The position numbers were made by a program, and so were the translations under genes. This document shows positions 11,601 through 24,500 of a DNA stretch of 64,000 bases, in pieces. The notes beneath the pieces were generated by a model. It ran no database searches. It had not been told where the DNA came from and saw nothing but the letters and a program-made list of their open reading frames with translations. Numbering within the stretch: position 1 is the first letter of the stretch; each line of letters starts with the position of its first letter. Origin of the DNA: Branchiostoma floridae (Eukaryota; Chordata; Leptocardii; Amphioxiformes; Branchiostomatidae); contig NC_049979.1 of the NCBI RefSeq assembly GCF_000003815.2, forward strand, positions 9,755,484 to 9,819,483. The letters run 5' to 3'.

Positions 11601-12547
11601 CCCTTTTGCGCGTCACAACAATCTTTTAAATGTCTCCTGTGAAGGGAACGAGACGAAAAAAATAATGATGACAGTACTATAATGCTACCTCCGTGATGAA
11701 AGTTTTGTCTGTTTGAGCTCTTTGCGTCGTTACTTTTGGTATCAGGACGATCAGGGAATTGCACAGTTCGGCCCCTAGCCGATCAAGACGATCCGGCACC
11801 AGATCCAGGTTATGGTTATGGTTATGGCTATGTTAAGGATAGGGTATGGTTAGAATTATTGTTAGAGTTACGTTAAGATTAGGGTTGGAGTCAGACGTCT
11901 TCTTGACGGCCAAACGTCTACTGAAAACAGTTCCAGGCCCGGTGCCAAGATCACTCTGATCGGTAAAGGGCAGAACTGTCCAGGTACAGAATCGTCCGAC
12001 TTTCGTTTTATTTCATCAAATCCGTTCATGTCGGCGCAATAAGAAAGATCAAGCTGTTTTGAAAATACACGTACACCACTCACCTTAATCTATCCAAGTT
12101 TTCCTTATTTGGTGCCCATGGACGGGAGAACGCCTGCCTGACTCGCACCAGGTTGTACGACTCAGTCACCATCTGCAGAGATGTCGACCACGTTTTGTTC
12201 TCCTTCTTTCCGTCATGCTCGAACACAAGGACAGGTTTCTCGTCTCCTCGCCAGTGAATTGGTCCATCACCCACTTCATCTGTTCGGCATGGTTGCTTCT
12301 CGGGTTTAGTAACAAGGTCCTGGACAAAGCCAACACTTCGTTGTGTGGCCCTGAGAGGTGATTCTGAACCTTTTGGCTCACCACAGTCGCAAACGCAATC
12401 TCCCTCTGTTGATAAAGAGCAATCGTCGGATTTGCCGTATCTCAACAGCCCTGTCTGGTTATAGATGCAGTTCAGGCCCGTGAGGTACACGGTGATGAGC
12501 AGGAGCATACAATAGACCAGAGGCCGGCGACCCACAGCGACTTTCAT
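8696..12547 (-). CDS. alpha-2,8-sialyltransferase-like (ST8Sia family, GT29), 435 aa, 8 coding exons
   Basis: Exons in transcription order: 12084-12547, 11486-11636, 11059-11171, 10830-10925, 10141-10235, 9618-9752, 9158-9249, 8696-8857; the phases close exactly. The chosen ATG starts [17 protein letters not shown], a type II Golgi signal-anchor (about residues 8-27). An upstream acceptor at 12573/12574 implies a non-coding first exon. Sialyl motif L is at about 217-248 ([18 protein letters not shown]) and motif S at about 350-374, ending LYGFWPFP. The end [15 protein letters not shown] matches the ST8SIA1/5/6 side of the family. N-glycosylation sequons include NQT, NKT, NLT and NET. Family members transfer sialic acid from CMP-sialic acid to a terminal sialic acid in the Golgi lumen. 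Oddities: motif III reads HYHS rather than HYY(D/E), and the motif VS His is replaced by Tyr (Y404..E409). Activity is therefore uncertain. Confidence 0.88.
10035..10112. repeat. MITE-like fragment with ccgcgaa motifs
   Basis: The stretch combines ccgcgaaattagat, cccgcgaacttaaa and tgcatttacagta. This word combination resembles the end of an abundant invertebrate MITE type that I recall only in general terms. It lies in the intron between sialyltransferase coding exons 5 and 6. Only one end is visible. Confidence 0.35.
11745..11997. mobile_element. short inverted-repeat element, family copy 2
   Basis: A 253-bp element has imperfect terminal inverted repeats of about 65 bp. The left arm starts GGACGATCAGGG and contains CAGTTCGGCCCCTAGCCGAT. 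The right arm, read in reverse complement, starts GGACGATTCTG and contains CAGTTCTGCCCTTTACCGAT. The core has degenerate ggttatggttatgg / ttaagattagggtt words. It is the same family as 4205-4376 and lies in the first coding intron of the sialyltransferase gene. Confidence 0.65.
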
Positions 12548-12573
12548 CCTCTCGGCTACAGCACAGGCTAGTT

Positions 12574-13974
12574 CTGTAAGGCACAAGCAAGTAGAAGTCA
12601 ATAAACATCCATTTTTATCCGTTATGTGTTCACGTGCAGATACAGTGGCCTTTTGCACGGTCAATTATAAACTAGAAATGAGAAATACAAAGTATAATCT
12701 AAAATTCTACTTATTTTGCAAGAAGACGCTAAGATAGAATTCATAGACAGATATGATTAATCGTGTGTTCGCTGTCGGAGATGATGAAAAGAGGCAAAGT
12801 AGAAAGCCCGAAAAAAGCTTAAAAACACGTCAAAAACAGTCGGAGCCAAACCTCTGCTTGGAGAGAAAGTTTCATTGCGTTTTTGGCTTCTTTATGTGAA
12901 TCTAAAAAAAAATTAGTAAAAATCGCCACACTTGAGGTCAAGGCGGTAAATTGCAAGTTATATAATTTATGTAAAGTCCGAGGCACAACTACTGCGTCTT
13001 GTAGTCAGGCAACGAATTGACTGACCTTTGTTATCAAACAAGTCGTTCAACAACTAGCTCGTCTTCTACTAGTCGTCTCAAGTGTCCCAGTAAACACTGG
13101 CCAACGGTAATTGTCATTGAACACGAGGCTGTACATCTATAGCCAGGAAATTTGTTTATCATGCTGCAGTTCAGCTCACCGCTAAAATGTTGTGTGCAAA
13201 TCGAGGTCACTGTAGTTGTCTAAAATTTCTGCCTTAACTGGTGACTAGCCTGCCTCTGTGTCGGAGTTACATACCTAACTGAGCCCGCTTTTATGTCAGG
13301 TCTCGTATTATTCGGTTCTGAATAGAAAATGACTCACGTTGCTTGTGTAAAAGAGGCATGGTCAATAATCCTAATGCACATAAACGGCAACTCTAAACCT
13401 TTTGCTTGAATGACATTGAACTATTTTAGCCGTGTCGAGGGTCTACAACAATATATCCTGTGTATAGTGGCTACCGCCAGTTGATCGATGACTGTGCCTA
13501 GTGATGAGATTACTGTTAACGTTTACAAATTAAAACTTACCTCAGTTGATTCATGTCCTATCAAGGAGACAGTACCGATCATGTGAGCCATGTGAGATTC
13601 TTAGTAGGCAACGGGACTCGTAAATGTAATGTTACATGTGGTTGTAAGACTGCAAACATACTTCTACCATGCATAGGTCGGGTTACATACAGATTTGGAA
13701 AAGTTGTTAGACCAGTTTAACTTCTTGGTCTATATAGTGATCGCGGCGGGCCTACGGTTGATCTCTCCTACAGTCAGGGCAAATCAATGACCTGCAAACC
13801 TGGCAAATTTGCTAGTTCTTACGAGTTAGGCTTTGGCTGTCTTCTGATTGTGTGCTGACTCAGTTACAGATCATACCCTGTTTCTTATAATTAGCCGCCT
13901 CTCAAGTCACGTTATGTCAAAGGTCATCTTACAGTAGTCGCCATTCTTTAAAATCACTGACGGTACAAGCTGAA
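12574..13974. other. intergenic region without visible gene
   Basis: Between the first coding exon of the sialyltransferase gene and the likely 3' end of the dynein gene I see no coding exon, RNA gene or clear repeat. Any non-coding first exon and promoter of the sialyltransferase should lie in the lower part of this interval. Confidence 0.45.
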
Positions 13975-14849
13975 ATTGTCACAGATAGGAAGTTTATTTC
14001 AAAACAAATCTCTCTTCCTTCATCTCAAAGTGGAAGTCAAACCACCAAGACCACATACAAAAATAAGTAGCAGCAATACATACACATTGTCTTACACAAA
14101 CATATACATATATCATATGTACCAGTATTTTGTACAAGAATCAATAATAGGGAATATGTACATACCCATCTATAGACTATCAGAAAACCTTTGCAAAATT
14201 TGAAAGGCTTGAAATTTCAACTGTCATCTGGTAAATCCAGTTTACTTGACATGAAGTTACTGTAAACTGACCAAATGCTGCACCAAAGAAAGCATGTGAA
14301 TATTATATACATGTACATCACTAACACATGTAAAGAGCTGCAACAACAGAGATAGCACAAGTGTCACTTTACTATATCTAAACTCCAAATAGGGATTAAG
14401 ATGGAGTATCAACATGTTGTACCCTGGACGGCATATGATATAGCAGCATGACTGAGAAATCAAGCTCAACTTTGTTTAATAATCTCACAATCAAAGCCAT
14501 GTCTGTAGTTGAACATCTTTTTCACCAATACAAAACAATAGGTTTTAGACATAGATGACTTTTAATGTAAACAGAATATAACTTCTGCGTCACTTGTAGT
14601 ACATCCTTATATCACCTCCTGAAACTCAACTGCTAAAAAGCACACTATTCAATATAAGAATGTTGGACATGTATACAATGGGATATGACACACAACACGA
14701 TGAAGCTGCATCCAACTTCAAAGTCGTAGAGTGGAAAAGTCATCTAGATTGATACAATTTGCCTAAGCCAGACATCCATACATAAACTGAAATGTTTTCA
14801 AGTTGTTCTTTTATTTATACGCATGCACGATGTATGCAGTTTGAACTGA
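13975..14849 (-). other. probable 3' UTR of the dynein gene
   Basis: AT-rich non-coding sequence follows the dynein stop codon. Two AATAAA signals are present on the minus strand: 14810-14815, only about 35 nt past the stop, and 13993-13998, followed by a typical unstructured 3' end. Alternative polyadenylation with a short or a roughly 870-nt UTR is possible. This is inferred from consensus only. Confidence 0.4.
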
Positions 14850-15520
14850 TCAGTAACTAGGTTGTGATTCTGGAGGCCCTTCCCGGGAGTCCAGACCCCT
14901 GTCCGTGGTGTACCCCAGGGTGTCGTCATCACTGGTGAGCCCTCTCGCCCTTCCATGCCCAGCTTCCGTCGCATCGCTCTCCTTCCTGGACTCCGACTGG
15001 CTGTCGTCGGCGCTGTACCCCGGGTCAAAGCCCTGCTGTCCGTGTGCGGCCTTCTCGTCCGATGAGGAGAAGTAGTCTGCCGTGCTGGGAGGCTCCTCCC
15101 CTGCCTGGCCGTCCCTCACCACCCCGCTGTCCTGGGCCAGCGGGTTATGCTCCGTGGATTCTGAGGCTGCAGGTATGGTGGGAGAGTCATGCCTGCTGCC
15201 GGCCTCCACGTCTCCCTTCGATATCGGCTGCTTCGCGCTCTCGGATAGCTTGGATGTAGCGGACACGTAGGAGCGTTGAGAGTGCTGGGACTGCTGGGAC
15301 TGTCTCCCCGTGTGGATGCCTGACTCGACCGCCTGCTGGTCGACACCAATCTTACGGGCCTTAGCCATCATGTTAGGATCGTGGGACACCTTGTGCTTGG
15401 CGCTGGTTGGAACAGAGTAGGCAGGGATACTGGGGACCATGTCCCTGGCTGACATGGGGATGGGGTCCTTCTTCAGGCTGGCAAAAGTACGGCCTTTCTT
15501 GTGTTCATCCAACAGGCAAC
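14850..15520 (-). other. DNHD1: DNHD1 last exon: disordered C-terminal tail (w85)
   Basis: The 671-nt final exon encodes about 223 residues, starting in the last strand of the dynein C-terminal domain and running into about 200 residues rich in Ser, Gln, Asp and Gly (QQSQHSQRS, DDDTLGYTTDRG, ending ESQPSY). It has no predicted domain or membrane segment. Many SxxE/D and TDxD words suggest acidic-kinase sites. Canonical heavy chains stop before this point. Confidence 0.85.
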
Positions 15521-18500
15521 CTGGAAGGGACAAAATATCATATATATGTTCCTCTCAGGACAATGAAGTTGCCACTAAAATTTATAAAAGCTGAATTGCA
15601 AGAGAACAAGACATGTTACATTCAATCTGGTGGAGGCAAAAGTGGAAGACATTCAGTGGAACAACTGAAATCTTGTTAAAACAAAACCATTATTGGGAAG
15701 TCAAAATCCAGTGTCTTTAGTAAGTGAATGAGCCCATTGATGAACAAAGGAAGGAGGAGGACTCACCAGCATCCAGAATGACTGCAGCTCCGGACATGAT
15801 GAAGTTTTCTGTTGGGGAGGGGCACCTCAGCGGCAGGGTCAGACTGCACACCTGACGGGCCTGCACAACAGATGGGACAGGTCATCATCTTAATCATAGC
15901 ACAATTTCAGATGTGTTTATAGCTAGATGACTCTCTCTCTCTCTCTCTTAGCAAGATGACTCTCTCTCTCTCTCTCTCTCTCTCTCCCTTAGTCTAACTA
16001 TTTGACACTAGTCTAACTACTGGGGCACCACAGAAGATCTGGCAACCAGTTTTCTTCACCATTCTTTGTTTTCTATTTTTCTTAGTGTTTCACAAAAAGT
16101 GTCATTCTCTACTATTATCCTCCCACCTTTTCGTTGTCTATCTCTCTAACCGGGGACCTATGGTGCATAGGGTGAATGTGCTAACCATTACATCAACCTG
16201 TCACCACACTAGAAGACTTAAGTTCATACTTCCAAAATTCAGATGGAGCAAACCGACTCTAATAAATGATTACACAGGATGCACCCTTAAGATTCATCAT
16301 CTGTCCAATAGCTAGTAGAATGGGTAATTGCATTTTGAACACTGTAAAAACTGTGCAAAACTAACATTACAATATAACATCACGTTAATGTGCCCACCTT
16401 GTATCCACCATTGGGTTGATGTACCCACTCATAATATAGCTGCACTTTGAACATTGTACAAAATGCAAAACTAACCTATAACAACATTATGTTGATGTAC
16501 CCACCTTGTTCATAAAGACAGGACAGTCATAGAGGGTGATGTCCTCCCCACCATCCCTGCCTGGCCCTGGAGCCTCAGATGTCAGCACTGGCTTCACGTA
16601 CACAGCAGGCAGGGGCGTCAGGCCCATTCTACAGGGGAGGGATGATGCGCAGATAAGATACTGGAGCATTCAAATCTTTTCAAGTCACAAGTCACACTGG
16701 TTCATCTCTATCCACGGGTAACCTATGTCCATTGATTCTAAATACAGGGTATTAAGTGATATCAAACTGCAATATTTTCAAAATACCCAGCTTTTGAAAA
16801 TAACAAGTGCAGGTTACCTCCCAGATAAAGGTGAACTAGCCTTATACACTCCTTGATTTCCAAGGCCCTTATGGTTATTACGTTTCCTTTTAAACAGTCA
16901 TCATAGTTGAAGATTTGCACTTAATTAAATCAACAGTAAAGCTATCAATCTGACTTAATGAATAAGCTGTGGCTGTGACGTTGCCCTGTACTCACTCAGC
17001 CTCTGTGAGACAGCCTGCCTGCCAGTCCCAGGCCGCCCCCTGGATGTACAGACCCTGGATGTACAAGCCTCCCTCCTCCTCCACAACCGCTGTATCATCC
17101 CTCACTACCTCACAGCTCAGCGTGATCTGGGGAAACACAGTCATCCATTAAACCATACACTTCACAACAACAGGCCTTGGTGTATGCAGGGCATTAATGT
17201 TAGAATGGTTGATATTTAGATATGAAAAGAGAGCACTTCACACACAAAAGTTGGCAGTGACTGGCATTGTCATTTCAATGGTGTCTTTTAGTCATTTTGT
17301 TTGCTTCAACCTTTATCTGTTCATGAGAAGCTCAAATCAGCCTGTAGGCCGCTTCAGGTAAGATACATGGAGACCTATGAAATGCCAAATCTACTGCAAG
17401 TACAAACTTCAAGGCTGAAATGTAATGGAAAAGGAGGATGACAGGTATGTAGCTTGTCCTTGGTGCTGAACCGCTATCCACTGAGGACTAGGTGCCCTCA
17501 AGACTAGAACAAGAAGAATTCCTGTTAAAAAAAAGCCAGAAAGCTATAGCATTAACATCTTTTGTTCATAGGGCAGTTGCTACAAGGCCTCAAGAATGAA
17601 GCGGAACTCCAGCTCATGTTGCACAGATTTCAGACTGACCTTGCTGACAGGCACCTCCAGCTGTACTGCCTTCTCCTGCCGGAGGGCTGTGAAGAGTGCC
17701 GCCGGGTTGACCAGCCCTCCCAGCCACACCGAGGTCAGCTGGCCGTGGGACAGCTGCGGCTGGGACGTGGGTCTGTCTGGCTCCTTGGACACTATCCCAT
17801 GCTTCACCCAGTCATGGAACTGCTTGTACCTCTCCTGGAGGTCTGGGGGAGGAATGAATGAGGGGACCAGGGGTGAGTAATACATCTCCCAAAGGGCTGA
17901 CAACACGTCCCCATATACGTAAAAAAAAATTGCCAGTTACAGTAAGGAAACTTGATGCCGTCATATGCTACCAGGCTAGTCTAATTCTTTATTTATAGGC
18001 CACTCATGCTGCAGTATAAGAAATAGTATGATTGTCCCAAAACCCTTGGATGGGGAGACAATATGGATGGGGACACCACAACCAAAGTCTGTTTTCCTTC
18101 TTAGTAAAGATTTGGAGTTATCCATCATATCAACTAAAAATGATAACTGAACTAGTTAGTAAATTCTGATGTCTTTGAAGCTGACATGCATGCGATTGAA
18201 GTTGATGATCACATTATAAGTTAATCTATCAGTGTAACTGCAAGACTCTCTTTACTATAGATGTGAAAGCTGGCTCACCTGCCAGCCAGGACAGGATGGT
18301 GTGTGAGGAGGGCCGACATCGGGGGTGCGTCCATGACACGGGAACCTCCTCCGACTGCAGGGCCTCCGCCAGCTGGGTCAGGGATGCTGGGATAGCATTG
18401 GTGCCTCCCAGCATGCACTGGTCCAGGTTGTGCAGTGACTGGCGCACGTGGCACAGCAACAGGTTCAACCAATGGCACTCCTGCAGGGTTAGGAGGAGAC

Positions 18501-21500
18501 GTAGAAAGTCATCAACACAGGTGTCAAAACTATTCCTTTGCTATACTGGCAGCACCAGAAACAACTTCATCCGGTAGGTGAATCATAGTTTTATATCATG
18601 GCATGGAAAACATACACACTCTGATTAAGGCAGTGAAACCGGATGCAGAGAGCCTAAATGTTAGCAGGATATACCGCACTGTACTGTATATCTTATGGTT
18701 GTGAAATAAGTACCCTATATTTCTTAAGCTGGTGCAAGACCTGTGATTCTTACTATACAGCTGTACTTCGAAAAAAATGCTTGCCATGCATAGTATACTT
18801 TCTGATGTCTATTGTTAACAGTCCTTGTAACTAAATGCTTTGTGCTAGCATGACACATGAAACAACTGAGTTTTTCTCCTGTCTTCTTTACTATAATAGT
18901 ATAATGGGTCAGACGAAGCATAATCTTGACAGCTGAAAGTGCAATGTACATGTAGCTTTACTACGGCTCGTTTTTACAACCACTGGTTACAATAACTTAC
19001 CTGCAGCAGGATGAATCCCAGAGACTCTGGCATCTCCTCGGGCGGCACGGTGGCCACACTGACCATGGAGGGGCGGTGGTACTGGAAGGAGAAGGAGCTG
19101 GAGTCCACCTGGGCAGGGAGCCGACCCAGCTCTAGCAAGGGGGGCAGGCCGTCCACGCACAGGTCGATGGCAAACCTCAGCCGCTGGACGTCCAGGGACA
19201 CTTCTTTGGACACGATGGACTTGCTGGGGTACGGGCCGCACTGGGTGTGGGTCAGCAGCTGGTCCAGGTGGGCCACGTACACAGAAGAGCTGCAGCACAG
19301 AAATAAGTTTTATTGTAAGTCAGGTGTCAAATTTCAGGTATGCTCACAATAGTGTAAATTTTGAAATATCACAATACATTTGTAGTTTCATGTTTGCAGT
19401 GACACTATGACACAGTGACACTGTGTGCCAACTCTAAATTGTGAAATTGAGAAGTCATTTTACTTTGCCTGCCTTGTCCCCTATCACTTAATTGAATTTG
19501 CAGTATTCAGAAGGATACAACATTGACATCTGCCAAGGATCTCATTCAGCTTTAACCGCAAGAAGGTTTTAAAGAGGACAAAAGTACATTATTTGAGCTT
19601 ATTGGAGACACTTTTGTCAAGAGATTCTCTAAGAATCTTCCAATATCAAGAAAGTGAATAAATGCTTCAAATTGCCAGCATCCTTTGCTGTACATCTCCA
19701 TCAGAGACCTGGCTTCATCAGAGCCAGCTCACCTGGCTTCGTTCCAGTCCCTGTCCACGCTCTCATCCAGCAGCAGAGCCTCCGTCGCGCTGTGGTCCGA
19801 CTCGAAACACGACTCGAACCAGCGGGCGTACTCGGAGGGGTCCACGTTGGCGGCAGGGGTTGGGATGGGCACGCTCCCCAGCATCAGGCGCCCCGATTGG
19901 TTGGTGATGAGGTACAGGATTTCGTGCAGGACAGTGGTGGTGTACTGACGGTCCCAGTCAGTTCCCATGATGTTTCCGTACACCATCTGAGGACAGGGAT
20001 GGACAGAAAATTTACAACAGGGTTGACGGGAAAATTTTCAAAACATTGTAACATTTATGAGATGGTTGGTTATGTCAATCAGATGCGAGTAAAGAATGGA
20101 AGAAAATTACTGCCACATTATGTGGGTTACTATTTTTGACTTCAAAGTTGAACCATAAAGATTTCTGAAAAAGATAGTATGATGTACAATTTTTGATCTG
20201 ATGCACTTAAAATAAAATTTGAGTACCGGTAGTTCAGCAGACATGTAATGCATGTAGTTACTTCTGATTAAGCAAGAAATAGTATCTCTTGATATTTCTG
20301 TTTTCCTGCTTTCATGGGATGGCATATCTTGTTGCGAACCAATCACACTTGAATGAGACTGGGGAAGCTTCCCTCACATACTGTAACCTGTAGTCAATCC
20401 AATCACAGGCATCTCACCTCAGCCAAAGCTTTACAAGCCTCGTCCACTGTTGGTTCTTCCCCTCCCTCGTTCAGAGCCTTTCCCACCAGTATGTCTATCC
20501 CCTGCCGCAGCTGCACACCACTGAGAGGGTACTGCAGGCTCAGGCCGCGGGTTCCGTACAGCTGCCGTGCCAGCAGCACGCCTTGCACCACGCACAGACC
20601 GAACACCATGTTGCGGATGTTGTTGGACTTGTCTCGCAGCTTGTCCCAGGACTGGGCTGGCACACTGCTCAGGGCAGCACCAATAGCTGCAACAAGTAAC
20701 AAATCAAAGGTGTTGATAGTTCTCTTTGTGCCAATGAAATTATATAAAACCTGCTTGTAATGTAAATCAAAATGCCAGTGACTTATGACTGTTTTCTTCA
20801 CACTCTACATTGAATAGAAAAAGGGATCATCTTCTGCCAGTGGAGTGGAATTTGACTAGTCACTTGTATATTCTGTACTTCAGACTCAGTTGGATTGGAC
20901 AGAGATCTAGAGGTCAACCACCGAGGACCTAGCCTAGGTACCATGCGTGTAGTAGCACACTCCTATTTTATGTTCGTTTCTGCTACCAATCCAGAGACCT
21001 GCACATTCAAACCATTTGGTGGTAACGTAAGTTAATGAGTGAATTAAGCAATGGGTTCTAGAGCTCTCGTTTGATGACTTGCGTTCAGCAGACAATGACT
21101 GCAATGACCAAGTGATCCTTATACAAAGGTGGTCACTGGTGCAGACTTGACTGCAATCTACATGGTACAAACCAACCAACCTTTTTTCAGCATGCCCTGA
21201 GGCGACCCATGTGCCAGCAGTGCCGGCCCCTGTGCCTCCTGCCCCCCCAGCAGGTGGGGACCGATGACGTCCCAGGCCACCTTGTGCAGGGAGTTCAGCA
21301 GGTCCTCTGGGATGGTGGCGCTGGGTTCTGATGTCAGCCACACCTGGAAGGACGACCTACCGCCATCCTGGGCAGATCTGTCCTTCAAACCTGTGAGAGT
21401 AAAGGGTAAGTAGTATTTAGCAAAGCAGTGTTTAGAAATGAGTACTTGGGTACTCTATTTTAAATCTTATAAAAACAACTATAAACTTTAGCAGACATTG

Positions 21501-24500
21501 ATAAAACTTCCCTCATACTTGACCGGAGACACCAGACACACATGTTTTCCAATTTCTCTGCTTTGGAGACAAACCTTTTTATTATCTTTTTAATGAAAGA
21601 CAAATAAAAACTGACAATTTGGTATAGTAACTGTTGCTTTCACAGAAATAAAAAACAAAAAAACAAACAAACAGTAATAAAATATGTTCTAGATCTATTT
21701 CTTGCAGCTAGATATTGCAGCACAGTCAAGAATACATTCTATTAAATGATATCTTTCATTGTGGCAATTGTTTTTTGTACGTACGCTTGGCATGTGCACA
21801 AGATTTTCAGTGACCAGGCCAATGATTAAACCCAGAGATGATAGTCCTTCTCAGTAATGAGAGACAAACTCATTTTCAAGTAGAAGAATTCCTTACAAGA
21901 CAACAGACAGCCTGACCAACCTGTGGCAGTATGGCTGACCCTGGCCAGGTGCAGCTTCAGCTCATGTAGGAACTGTGGAGAGGCCAGGTGGATGTCCTCG
22001 ATGATGACCCAGCCGTCGTTGTTATGGGCAGTGTCGATGGCCACGTCCACACGGGACTCACAACCGTCCCCTACCGCTACATGCTCAACAGGGATGCCCT
22101 GTAACAAAAGGGTTTGGGTACATTGCACCATTATTGTCTAACTTTTAAAGAAAGGACAAAGCAGAAGATCATTGGTCAATGAAGATTAATGCTGTTAGAC
22201 ATCCAGGTAATAAGATACAGCAGTCACTTATGAAAGCTAATGGATCCTATCTTAGATGCAATCAATTTCCTAAATCATATTCAGTTGCTTGAGCATTTGG
22301 CATACAGGATGATTGCATCTAGTATTAAATCAAGCAATAACAAGTTTTCCACAGACCTTTGCCAGACTCTTCAGCACCTCCACAGGGTGTTTCTTGATGT
22401 CGATGGCTGCAATGTTAGGCTGACTGGAGCTGTTTAGGCTGGGTGACAGCAACACCAGAACACCTGTGTGTGTGTGTGGGGGGGATCATTTCATTGGTCA
22501 TTACACGTATTGCCTTAAAGCACCCGCCACACTACTTGAACAGAGTAGCTAGAGTTCCTTCCCAGTGTGAGTGGATCAAAGCCATTCTGGCATAAATGGG
22601 GCCTAAATGGGAATTTCCTGCTTTGCCTATTGAGTCAGTTAGTTGAGCTTGCCTAAGCTTCATGTCTCTGACTTAGGGAGCAGAGATGCTGCTACAGTGA
22701 CGGTTAGTTCAGTGCCCAGAAGTGGTCAATACAATTCTTGACAAAGATTAATACAAAGTTGCTGAAAAAGGTGTAGGTGATGGAGCGAAAAAAAGCAGGA
22801 GAAGAAGAAGTGAAGGAGGGGAAAGAGGGAGAAAATGAAACATTTCTAAGCCCATCTGATATGGAAGATTGGCACTCACCAATGTGTGAATCTCCAGCAG
22901 TGTCCAGAATTGTTTCCAGGTTGGGCGTGGTCTTGTTGCCTAGCACCCCGGGCATGTGCTTCTGTACGTACTTGGCCATGGCAAAGGGCAGCCTGTCTGG
23001 TCGCAGGCAGCGTATGATGAGCAGCTGGTGGAAATCTGTCATGGGTCCCATGTCAGGGCTGCCAGGGCCAGTATCAGCTCCTAAAGGGTTGTCAAAGATT
23101 TCTTAGGACTTACTCTGTTGTAACGCACTATTATTAAGGTTTGAGTAAGAGCCCAGTTGCATTCATCGTACCGCTGCATTCTTGGGCATCCTTACGACAA
23201 ATAGGACTTTTGGTCCTTCTTGGTAGTTACATTACTTCTGTCACAGCCTACTTGAAAAATCTATTATCCAAATAGTTCAACTGCATACAAGGAAATTGAA
23301 TATGTTGTTACTGGTAGAATCACAGCAAGAGGCCTTGATAACTTAATACGGTTAGTAACTCTCCAGGTTACTGACTTGGTGTGTGTCTGTTGCTAGAAGC
23401 AAAGAAGCTATCTAATTGGCAACACTCAAGACTAGAAAAAGTAATTAAAAGCAGTACCTTGTTCCTCCTGCTCTGTTGGTGGTCTATAAGGAAGCCTCTC
23501 TTCCTCAGGTGCAAGGGACATGTACCATCTCTCCCAGTCATCGGTATCCTCAGCAACATGCTTACACAGGCTGTCCAAAGGACCAGGCAGCACAGACATG
23601 GCCATCAGGTCCTCAAACTTGTCCTGTGGGACCCAGTCAGGTATGGGCGCCTCGCAGTCAAAGTCCTCCAGTGACAGGGGCAGGCCTCCACCCAGGCCGG
23701 GGTTTCCTGTGTACAAGTGTATGTCAGAGGAAGACAAATTTAGAGTGTGGTAAACAAACAAAAAAAATCTCCAGCCTTACAGAAGAACTTAAGTGACTTT
23801 CATAAAGTCTTGTACAAGAACTGACTGATACACAAAGGTAAATGACATTGACATAGTAATTTAAAGATGTATGAGTACCTTACATGTACAAATATTAAGA
23901 CCTTTCCTGAAATGTTAGATCTGTACTATTGATGTGGAGGCAGGACATTGATGCTGATGCAAGTTCAACTGGTTACACATGGGATTAGCTGACAGAGAGG
24001 GCACAGGACTGCATTTTGGATGGAGGGATCTGGTCTATGGCCAATTTACCAGGTTTGGCAGTAGACCTATTCTAACCATTTTTACCAACCCCGTGTTACA
24101 CCTACCTTGGAGTAGCAGACTCAGTTCCTCCTCAGCAAACTCCTCCCCTTCCAGCTGCATGTGGAGACACAGCATGGTGGCGAACAGCAGACGATGTTCG
24201 GGGTACAGAGACTGACTCACGCTGTCATACACCATCTGTGTCAGCCCATCTACAAGCATCTTGGTCTGGTTGACAGACATGCTGTCAAATGACACGCCCT
24301 GTGTCGGGACTTCGGGAGCTTCTGGAAGGACCAGCTCTTCGCTTTTGGGGCGGGAGCTTTCCGCAGAAGTTTCTGTTTCTCCCTCTCCATTCTCCTGCTG
24401 TTTGGTACTACCAGCCAGAGATACACCTGCAGGTATTACATATGTAGCATTGGTCAATGTGCTGCCTTAGAAAATAATTCACTGGCATTCCCAGTATTTG

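Noticed and set aside
11800-11890. Telomere-like ttaggg words
   Set aside because: They are few, degenerate and inside an inverted-repeat element in an intron, so neither a telomere nor an interstitial telomeric array is supported.
19654-20139. 161-codon plus-strand frame
   Set aside because: It is antisense to dynein exon w78 and runs into intron; it reflects codon bias of the real minus-strand exon.
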